Shown here: in pieces, positions 36,442-42,099 of the stretch
Position numbering within the stretch: position 1 is the first letter of the stretch
How the letters are laid out: each line of letters opens with the position of its first letter
Program-made: the position numbers and the translations under genes
Assembly: GCA_938084565.1 (NCBI GenBank)
Contig: CALKEU010000001.1
Coordinates: 266,131 to 308,229 of the forward strand
DNA length: 42,099 nucleotides
Reading direction: 5' to 3'
From: Candidatus Kapaibacterium sp.
GTDB taxonomy: Bacteria > Bacteroidota > Ignavibacteria > Kapaibacteriales > HRBIN21
The notes under the pieces: model-generated
What the model was told of the DNA's origin: nothing
Seen by the model: the letters and a program-made list of their open reading frames with translations, nothing else
Databases searched by the model: none

Positions 36442-37422
36442 ATGGAGAGTGGGGTCGTCGTCGAAGAATACCGCCCTGAGTACCGACATGAGTGGGAACG
36501 CTTCGTCCTGCGCTCGAATAACGGCACGATGTTTCACCGCCTGCAGTTTCTGGACTACCATCCACCGGGCAAGTTCCGTTTCCACCACTTGATGTTCCGT
36601 CACAGGGGCACGTTGGTCGGGGTAATGCCAGGGGGGCTGACCGAAGACGGGAGCGTCCTCTGGTCCCCTGTAGGCGCAAGCTACGGCGGCATTGTCACCG
36701 AAGATATCCCCTTTGCCCTCGCACTCGACCTCGTCGATGCTCTCTTGGCTTATGGCCGTCGGATTGGCCTACGGGAGCTCTTCCTCATCCCGCCTCCCTT
36801 CATCTACAGCCGGACTTACACGCAAAACCTTGAATACGCCCTCCTCTACCGCCGCTTTGGCTTCGAGTACCACTACATTTCTCACGCCATCCACCTTCGA
36901 CATGGAGCAGACTTCCTGCACTTTTTCGACAAAACCGCCCGCAAGACCATCCGCAAAATTCTGCGGGAAGGAGCACTGCGGGTTGAGGAGAGCCAGGATT
37001 ATGAGACCTTCTATGCCATCCTGCTCCAGAACAAAGCCAAACACGGCGCAAAGCCGACCCACTCTCTGGAGGATCTCTACCGGCTCCGAGAGCTTGTGCC
37101 CGAACACCTCCGGCTCCTGATGGTCTACCACGGGCGGACAGCTATAGCCGGCTCCCTCCTCTTCCTCTGCAACCCCAAGGTGGTGCTCTGCTTCTACAAC
37201 ATGATGCTCTACCAGTACAGCCACCTCCGCCCCATCTATTTGCTCATGTACGAGATCGTGCGTTGGGCCATTGAGCAGGGATATGAATGGGTCGATATCG
37301 GCGTCTCTCAAGATACGAAGAGCCCTGATCCGATGACGCCGGCGCTGAGCCTCATTCGCTTCAAAGAGCGCTTCGACAGCCGAGGTATCCTGCGGAGCAC
37401 GTTTCACTACCGCTTTCTCTAG
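36442..37422 (+). CDS. FemAB/GNAT-like acyltransferase
   Basis: 326 residues from the ATG at 36442; the open frame upstream lies inside the kinase gene. Two GNAT-like halves are suggested, as in FemAB/FemX and 'lipid II glycyltransferase-like' proteins: an N-terminal part with WERFVLRSNNGTMFHRLQFL and VGVMPG, and a C-terminal part with TARKTIRKILREGALRVEES, AGSLLFL and YEIVRWAIEQGYEWVDIGVS. Relatives transfer aminoacyl or acyl groups to cell-wall or polysaccharide precursors; the substrate here is unknown. No membrane segment. The glycosyltransferase gene starts 4 nt downstream. Confidence 0.78.
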   Translation: MESGVVVEEYRPEYRHEWERFVLRSNNGTMFHRLQFLDYHPPGKFRFHHLMFRHRGTLVGVMPGGLTEDGSVLWSPVGASYGGIVTEDIPFALALDLVDALLAYGRRIGLRELFLIPPPFIYSRTYTQNLEYALLYRRFGFEYHYISHAIHLRHGADFLHFFDKTARKTIRKILREGALRVEESQDYETFYAILLQNKAKHGAKPTHSLEDLYRLRELVPEHLRLLMVYHGRTAIAGSLLFLCNPKVVLCFYNMMLYQYSHLRPIYLLMYEIVRWAIEQGYEWVDIGVSQDTKSPDPMTPALSLIRFKERFDSRGILRSTFHYRFL

Positions 37423-37426
37423 GCTG

Positions 37427-38602
37427 ATGAGGGCACCGTGGGATATCTGCATTGTGAGCATGTCGGATGTGGCCTACGATGCACGTACGCTCAACGTTGC
37501 GCGTAGCTTTGCCCGTGAGGGCTACCGCGTCTGCGTGCTCGGCTGGGGGGAGGCCGCCACCGGGCACCGCTTGCAACGCCAGGGGATTGCAACTTTCTTG
37601 CGTGTACGTCCGCCCGTACGCCGCACGCGATGGCAATGGCTGATGTTCATTGCCTGGACCCTGCAGCACTGGCGGCGCATCCGATCACGTGCTTACTGGG
37701 CTGCCGATCTCTACGCCCTCCCTCTGGCAACGCTCCTTGCTCGGTACTACAGAGCCTACTTGTTCTACGACTCGAGGGAGCTCTTCTTTGCTCTAGCTGC
37801 CTTGCGCCACCGGCCTCTCACGCAAGGCTTCCATCAATGGATCGAGGCTCGCTGTATCGGCTCTGTCGAGCGCTGTATCGTCTCGGGTCAGCGTGATGCC
37901 GACGCTCTACAGCAACGCTACCGTCTGCGAAAGCCTCCGCTCGTCTTGCTCAATGTTCCTCCCTACCGTGTCCCCGCCCGTACAGATTTGCTTCGGCATC
38001 GTCTTCGCTTGCCTGCCCATAGCATTGTTCTGCTCTACCAAGGCGCTGTCCACGAAGGACGCGGCCTGGAACACGCCATTGGCCTTCTCTGCCGCTTACC
38101 GGAAGCGGTCCTGTGTGTTCTCGGTGACGGGATATATCGCTCAACCCTAGAGCGTATGGCAACAGAGTTCCGGGTTTCCAACCGCGTCCACTGGCTCGGA
38201 TGGCATCCCTACGAAGAATTGCTCGACTGGACCGCCTCGGCCGATATTGGCCTTGCCCTCATCGAACCTATTAGCCGTAGTTACGAACTGGCCCTGCCCA
38301 ACAAGGTCTTCGAGTACTGCATGGCCGGCATTCCTACAATTGCTACTGCTTTACCCGCCCTACGTGAACTGCTTCACCAGCATCGGATCGGGGTTGTATT
38401 GCCGATAGATTTCACTTTGGACGAACTCTGCCGTGCCGTACGGACACTTCACATCCCTGAAGTCTGGCACCAGTACCACAAGCGCTGCCGTGAAGCTGCA
38501 ACGCAACTATGCTGGGAAGCTCAACACCCCAAACTCGTCGAACTGTTGGCCTCTATGCCCTCCTCACCCTGCAGCAGCTCATCGGCTCCAGCACGCACTT
38601 AG
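37427..38602 (+). CDS. Family 4 (GT-B) glycosyltransferase
   Basis: 391 residues. The N-terminal half has DICIVSMSDVAYDARTLNVA and a Rossmann-like domain, the C-terminal half VLLYQGAVHEGRGLEHAIGL, CVLGDG, VHWLGWHPYEELLDW and the EX7E motif in EPISRSYELALPNKVFEY. This is typical of retaining GT4 enzymes that use nucleotide sugars; the product is unknown but is probably a surface glycan given the neighbours. A hydrophobic stretch near residue 70 may touch the membrane. The final 94 nt overlap the EamA gene in another frame, an unusually long overlap. Confidence 0.88.
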   Translation: MRAPWDICIVSMSDVAYDARTLNVARSFAREGYRVCVLGWGEAATGHRLQRQGIATFLRVRPPVRRTRWQWLMFIAWTLQHWRRIRSRAYWAADLYALPLATLLARYYRAYLFYDSRELFFALAALRHRPLTQGFHQWIEARCIGSVERCIVSGQRDADALQQRYRLRKPPLVLLNVPPYRVPARTDLLRHRLRLPAHSIVLLYQGAVHEGRGLEHAIGLLCRLPEAVLCVLGDGIYRSTLERMATEFRVSNRVHWLGWHPYEELLDWTASADIGLALIEPISRSYELALPNKVFEYCMAGIPTIATALPALRELLHQHRIGVVLPIDFTLDELCRAVRTLHIPEVWHQYHKRCREAATQLCWEAQHPKLVELLASMPSSPCSSSSAPART

Positions 38603-39414
38603 TTGCCCAGCACGCTCTCCACCACCTTCTGCCACCGACAGCGCTGTTTTGGCGCTCCCTCGTCGCTGCGCTTACTGCCCTTCTCTGGCTGCTCTACCAT
38701 CGCCACTGGCAGCAGTTTCTACGCCCGAACTCCCCACGGCATTACCTCGGGCTGGTGCTGCTGGGAGCACTCGCTGTACCGCTCAACCAGGCCTGCTTCT
38801 TTACAGGAGTTCGGCTTACAGCCGCTGCCAACGCCTCTCTCCTCTATGCCCTGACTCCTGTATGGACAGCGCTGATGAGTCAGCTCCTCCGTCGCGAGAG
38901 GCTTTCCGGAACGAAAGCAGCCGGCATTCTCCTTGCCGTTGTGGGCGTAGTCTTTGTGCTCGCCGAGAAAGACTTCGCCTTTGGGCCCCAACACACCCTT
39001 GGCAATTTTCTGCTCCTGTGCGCAAGTCTCGCCTGGGCATTGTTTACCGTCTTTAGCCAATACTACGCTCTCCACTACGGTGCTCTCCCTCTCACAGCTT
39101 TCAGCATGGTCATTGGGTGGGTTCTCTACCTGCCCATTTGGTGGGCGCTAGGAGCCCCGCTCCAGTTACCACAGCTTACCCCTCTTGTCTGGGCGGAGGT
39201 CTTCTACATGGGCACCGTCACTTCCGTTATCGGCTATGCGCTCTGGCTCGTTCCATTGCGTTCCATGGAGCCAAGTCGTGTAGCAATCTTTGCAACCCTG
39301 CAACCCGTCATTACCACGGCGGTAGCAATTCCTCTTTTTGGCTTCACTCCAACGCTGCCGTTCGTGCTCGGCAGCTTCCTCATCCTCACAGGGGTGATCC
39401 TCTCACAACAATAG
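38509..39414 (+). CDS. EamA/DMT-family transporter
   Basis: 301 residues with about ten membrane helices in two EamA repeats (about 15-145 and 160-300). Typical features are GLYALLTLQQLIG, the end of repeat one LTPVWTALMSQLLRRERLSG, and the end of repeat two LQPVITTAVAIPLFG with GSFLILTGVILS. Family members export amino acids, nucleotide-sugar-like or other metabolites; the substrate is unknown. The start given is the ATG at 38509 inside the glycosyltransferase gene; no later start keeps the first helix intact. It is the last gene of this run, and 154 nt without a gene follow. Confidence 0.9.
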   Translation: MLGSSTPQTRRTVGLYALLTLQQLIGSSTHLVAQHALHHLLPPTALFWRSLVAALTALLWLLYHRHWQQFLRPNSPRHYLGLVLLGALAVPLNQACFFTGVRLTAAANASLLYALTPVWTALMSQLLRRERLSGTKAAGILLAVVGVVFVLAEKDFAFGPQHTLGNFLLLCASLAWALFTVFSQYYALHYGALPLTAFSMVIGWVLYLPIWWALGAPLQLPQLTPLVWAEVFYMGTVTSVIGYALWLVPLRSMEPSRVAIFATLQPVITTAVAIPLFGFTPTLPFVLGSFLILTGVILSQQ

Positions 39415-39475
39415 CTTGCTCCCCCGACATACGGTCTCAAGGCTACAGCCCGCCTCGTGGCTGATGTAAGTCATT

Positions 39476-39491
39476 AGGGATCATGATCCCT
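39476..39491. repeat. 16-bp perfect palindrome upstream of the oxidoreductase operon
   Basis: AGGGATCATGATCCCT, a perfect inverted repeat without spacer, about 78 nt before the operon's first ATG and 30 nt upstream of a candidate -7 element. The position suits an operator for a homodimeric regulator. The remaining intergenic sequence from 39415 shows no gene. Confidence 0.5.
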
Positions 39492-39520
39492 CTCCTCAGC
39501 AGGGGCCAATTTGTGCACGC

Positions 39521-39528
39521 TATCTTTG
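39521..39528 (+). promoter_or_regulatory. Candidate -7 promoter element of the oxidoreductase operon
   Basis: TATCTTTG followed by C, an exact match to the Bacteroidota -7 consensus TAnnTTTG, about 40 nt before the ATG at 39569. A TTTG exists only 7 nt upstream, too near to be the -33 element. The 16-bp palindrome lies 29 nt upstream. Confidence 0.45.
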
Positions 39529-39568
39529 CGCGGCCAAGTTATGGTGCAATGCGCGTGGAGAGAGCGTA

Positions 39569-40657
39569 ATGGAAACCTCAACGATGGGAGCGTCCCCGCC
39601 GATGGAGCTCACTGAGCTCCTGGAGAAGCACCTCCACGATATGTCACCAGGGGAGATGCGAGAAGTATTGTGCGACCTTCCCGATGCAGATGTACTGACC
39701 CAGCACTGGTGCGAGTTACACCACTTCAAACTCCTCAGTGCGGAGCGCCAGGGTGGGCAGTGGCGGTTGCGGATTCAACGTGTCAACGGCCAGGCAGCCT
39801 CCGCACAGCACCTCGGGCGGCGACAGGCGCTCCTCCGGATAGCGCAGGCAGTCTTCTCAGGGCTTGCATTGGCGCTGCTTTCGGATCGGCGCGCTCAAGC
39901 CCAAGAGCCCCAACTCGAAGAGCTCAAGCTGCCCGAACTGCCCCCGCCCCAGCCGAACGAGGATGTGCTGATACGCATGATGCGCGACTTGCAGCGCGCG
40001 CTCAAAAAGCCGATGGAGCAGCGCCGCTGGGTGATGGTGATCGACCTGCGCAAGTGCGTCGGTTGCCACGCCTGCACGATTGCTTGTATTGCCGAGAACA
40101 AGCTGCCGCCGGGCGTGGTCTACCGCCCCGTGATTGAGGAGGAGATCGGCGAGTACCCGTATGTCACGCGCCGATTCCTGCCCCGTCCCTGCCTGCAGTG
40201 CGAAAACCCGCCCTGTGTCCCCGTCTGCCCTGTACATGCAACCTGGACGCGCCCTGATGGCATTGTCGTAATTGATTACGACGCCTGCATTGGCTGCCGG
40301 TACTGCATCACGGCATGCCCATACGGCGCGCGTTCGTTCGATTTTGGCGAGCATTACAGCGACGGAACGCCGCAGCTTGCCGAGTACGATAGTGCGCCCA
40401 GCCCCGAATATGGACGCTTCTGGGAGCGCAAGGGCACGCGCTCGCCCGTGGGCAACGCCCGCAAGTGCCACTTCTGCCTGCACCGCATCGAGAAGGGCAT
40501 GCTGCCCCAGTGCGTCACCTCGTGCATCGGGCGGGCGACTTTCTTTGGCGATGCGAATGACCCTGATAGCCTCGTGGCAGAACTGATTGCGCAACCGAAT
40601 GTGATGCGGCTCAAAGAAGAGCTGGGCACCAAGCCGCGTGTCTACTACCTCGTTTAG
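39569..40657 (+). CDS. Four-cluster Fe-S electron-transfer subunit with N-terminal TusA-like domain and internal Tat signal
   Basis: 362 residues; GGAGAG lies 7 nt before the ATG. Residues about 150-360 are a PsrB/DmsB/TtrB/NrfC-type ferredoxin with four 4Fe-4S sites: [11 protein letters not shown] (from 163), [24 protein letters not shown] and [21 protein letters not shown] twin-arginine signal (GRRQALL at 83-89, hydrophobic core, AQAQ) lies not at the N-terminus but behind about 80 residues. These align with TusA/SirA sulfur carriers ([36 protein letters not shown]) but have SPPM in place of the active CPxP. The subunit would carry electrons between the NrfD-type membrane subunit and the catalytic subunit encoded next. 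Confidence 0.88.
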   Translation: METSTMGASPPMELTELLEKHLHDMSPGEMREVLCDLPDADVLTQHWCELHHFKLLSAERQGGQWRLRIQRVNGQAASAQHLGRRQALLRIAQAVFSGLALALLSDRRAQAQEPQLEELKLPELPPPQPNEDVLIRMMRDLQRALKKPMEQRRWVMVIDLRKCVGCHACTIACIAENKLPPGVVYRPVIEEEIGEYPYVTRRFLPRPCLQCENPPCVPVCPVHATWTRPDGIVVIDYDACIGCRYCITACPYGARSFDFGEHYSDGTPQLAEYDSAPSPEYGRFWERKGTRSPVGNARKCHFCLHRIEKGMLPQCVTSCIGRATFFGDANDPDSLVAELIAQPNVMRLKEELGTKPRVYYLV

Positions 40658-40659
40658 AT

Positions 40660-40667
40660 GGAGGTGA
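40660..40667 (+). promoter_or_regulatory. Shine-Dalgarno sequence deciding the start of the NrfD-like gene
   Basis: GGAGGTGA lies 5 nt before the ATG at 40673, which makes that codon the start rather than the in-frame ATG at 40658 that overlaps the site. Confidence 0.8.
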
Positions 40668-40672
40668 GCAAG

Positions 40673-41977
40673 ATGGCACACAGCATTACTTCAGGGATGC
40701 AGAACCGGACGCGCACGCTCTACTACGGAGTGCTGGCGATCCTATCGCTGATAGGGCTCGTTGCCCTTATTGTGCGATTTGTCAAGGGTATGAGCGTCAC
40801 TGCCCTCACAAGCCCGATCGCATGGGGCATGTGGGTTGCCTTCTACATCTACTTCATCGGGCTGTCCGCTGGGTCGTTTCTGCTCGCTGCGTCCATTTAT
40901 GTGTTTGGGATCCATCGGTACGAGAAGGTCGGGCGAATAGCGTTGCTTTCCGCTTTGTTCTCACTGATTGCTGGCTTTGTGTTTGTATGGATTGACCTCG
41001 GCCAGCCCTGGCGTGCTTGGAAGATGTTTACTCGTTGGAATTACACCTCGCTGTTGGCCTGGGAAGGTGTGGCCTACCTCTTCTATGCCCTGGTGCTGCC
41101 CATTATGCTATGGACATTGATGCGCTGTGACATAGCAGACCTCGTACGGCGCACCGTGGGTTGGCGCCAGCGGCTCTACCGATTGCTTACCTTCGGCTTC
41201 CGTTGTCCAGAGTCTGAGTCGGAGTATCAACGCTGCCACCGGGAAACCCTGCGCATTGTGAAAACACTGGGCATCATCGGTATTGTCACCGCCATCGTGA
41301 TCCGCGGAGGCACAGCTGCTCTCTTTGCAGTCGTGGTTGCAAAGCCGTACTGGAACACAGCGCTCCTGCCTGTCATCTTCCTCGTCTCAGCCTTGGCAAG
41401 CGCTGCAGCTTTACTGACGTTTCTATATGCCTTTTTCGGTCGCAAGGACGAAGACCATCTGGCAATTACGCGCGGCATGGCGCGCCTGATGGCAATATTG
41501 ATCGGCGTCGAGTTATTCCTATTTGCCAATGAGCTGCTGATAGGGCTGTACGGGAAGGTTCCCGAGCACCTTGAAATCTATCACGCCATCTTCTTCGGCC
41601 CGTTTCCCTATACGTTTTGGATTGGACACCTGCTGCTCGGCGCAATCATTCCAATGGCGCTTGTTCTGCTACCGCATACGCGCAACAGCGCTTTCTGGTT
41701 AGGGCTAGGCGGGTTAAGCGCGTTGATTGGGATTGTAGCCGTGCGCCTAAATTTTGTGATTCCGCCCTACGTTGTGCCCGTACTAGAAGGATTAGATCAC
41801 GCGATTCATCAGCCGCGTTGGGCCTACAGCTACTTTCCCAGCTTCTGGGAGTGGGCGAGCAGCATTGGCACGATTGCCCTTGTGGTGTTCCTCTTCAGCC
41901 TCGCCTTCCAGTTCCTGCCGATATTCCACGAGTTTCCTGAGCGATTGAAATCGCAAGGAGGAGGTGCTGTGCAATGA
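40673..41977 (+). CDS. NrfD/PsrC-type membrane quinone-interacting subunit
   Basis: 434 residues from the ATG at 40673. About nine to ten membrane helices. Conserved-looking features are SPIAWGMWVAFYIYFIGLSAG in the first helices, WIDLGQPWRAWKMF, and LLAWEGVAYLF; the later helices include FANELLIGLYG, WIGHLLLGAIIP and VRLNFVIPPYVVPV. The family exchanges electrons between quinol and the Fe-S subunit without haem. Its position between a four-cluster Fe-S subunit and a Tat-exported subunit matches PsrB-PsrC or TtrB-TtrC pairs. The stop overlaps the next start (ATGA). Confidence 0.92.
   Translation: MAHSITSGMQNRTRTLYYGVLAILSLIGLVALIVRFVKGMSVTALTSPIAWGMWVAFYIYFIGLSAGSFLLAASIYVFGIHRYEKVGRIALLSALFSLIAGFVFVWIDLGQPWRAWKMFTRWNYTSLLAWEGVAYLFYALVLPIMLWTLMRCDIADLVRRTVGWRQRLYRLLTFGFRCPESESEYQRCHRETLRIVKTLGIIGIVTAIVIRGGTAALFAVVVAKPYWNTALLPVIFLVSALASAAALLTFLYAFFGRKDEDHLAITRGMARLMAILIGVELFLFANELLIGLYGKVPEHLEIYHAIFFGPFPYTFWIGHLLLGAIIPMALVLLPHTRNSAFWLGLGGLSALIGIVAVRLNFVIPPYVVPVLEGLDHAIHQPRWAYSYFPSFWEWASSIGTIALVVFLFSLAFQFLPIFHEFPERLKSQGGGAVQ
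41955..41966 (+). promoter_or_regulatory. Shine-Dalgarno sequence of the right-edge gene
   Basis: AAGGAGGAGGTG region ending 7 nt before the ATG at 41974, inside the 3' end of the NrfD-like gene. Supports translation of the partial gene at the right edge. Confidence 0.75.
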
Positions 41978-42099
41978 TGAAGCGCATATTCGACGAATGG
42001 TTCAAAAAGCGGCATACCAAGCTCAACGCATGCCCTTCTGAGGGATCGGGAGCAGTGCAATCAGGCGCTCTCGACCGCCGCCATTTTCTAAAGACGGGG
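41974..42099 (+). CDS. Tat-exported oxidoreductase subunit, 5' end only (probable molybdopterin catalytic subunit)
   Basis: Only 42 codons lie in the window and the frame is open to the edge. Two adjacent ATG codons (41974 and 41977) are possible starts after a strong Shine-Dalgarno site. Residues 34-40, DRRHFLK, are a near-ideal twin-arginine motif; the hydrophobic core would follow outside the window. In the order Fe-S subunit, NrfD subunit, Tat protein (as in ttrBCA) the third gene encodes the molybdopterin-containing catalytic subunit of a polysulfide, thiosulfate, tetrathionate or related reductase. That is inferred from context only; another periplasmic redox protein is possible. Confidence 0.6.
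   Translation, partial: MMKRIFDEWFKKRHTKLNACPSEGSGAVQSGALDRRHFLKTG

Noticed and set aside
1-42099. CRISPR array, insertion sequence or toxin-antitoxin pair
   Set aside because: No regularly spaced repeats, transposase or typical small paired genes were found; gaps between genes are too small to hide them.

Overview
The window looks like a piece of chromosome from a moderately GC-rich member of the FCB group (Bacteroidota/Chlorobiota/Kapabacteria-like). The basis is a TonB-dependent receptor with an N-terminal carboxypeptidase-regulatory-like domain, a PorV/DUF5723-style outer-membrane barrel, a sensor kinase with a Y_Y_Y-like periplasmic domain, and Bacteroidota-type -7 promoter elements (TAnnTTTG) in several gaps. 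This is an inference; no rRNA is present. An exact match to the ParB/Noc-type parS consensus sits between mnmE and mnmG, which points to a position near the replication origin. No CRISPR, prophage or insertion sequence was seen.

Layout. 1-2837 (minus): mnmE, a parS site, then mnmG, which runs off the left edge. 2936-5350 (plus): biotin protein ligase, type III pantothenate kinase and an isoaspartyl peptidase/asparaginase, all overlapping. 5347-9807 (minus): a degenerate tyrosine recombinase, a large unknown lipoprotein and an outer-membrane barrel protein. 10052-11353 (minus): hpnE. 11434-14781 (plus): tRNA-Leu(UAG), trigger factor, clpP and clpX, a protein quality-control operon. 14770-17820 (minus): a secreted two-module amidohydrolase. 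17930-20408 (plus): metK and ahcY, the methyl cycle.

20411-26892 (minus) is one compact run: a YbdK-like carboxylate-amine ligase, a DUF58 protein, a soluble PAS histidine kinase, a sigma-54 response regulator, a short DUF342/FapA-like protein and an orphan CheR. The last four genes touch or overlap at stop/start codons and look like a signalling module without receptors. 26969-29795 (plus): LpxH-like phosphatase, CbpA-type DnaJ and an orphan MalK-like ABC ATPase. 29792-33232 (minus): cdsA followed by a TonB-dependent receptor. 33311-39414 (plus): a 3-hydroxyacyl-CoA dehydrogenase-like protein without a visible NAD-binding motif, a HAD phosphatase, a sensor kinase, a FemAB/GNAT-like protein, a family-4 glycosyltransferase and an EamA transporter, probably cell-surface functions. 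39569-42099 (plus): an operon for a periplasm-facing respiratory oxidoreductase of the PsrABC/TtrBCA type, cut by the right edge.

The most unusual items are the Fe-S subunit of that oxidoreductase, which carries a Cys-less TusA-like domain in front of an internal twin-arginine signal; the CheR/FapA-like/sigma-54 module; the parS site; the recombinase lacking key catalytic residues; and four convergent gene pairs with no space between their 3' ends, two of which share a palindromic stop.
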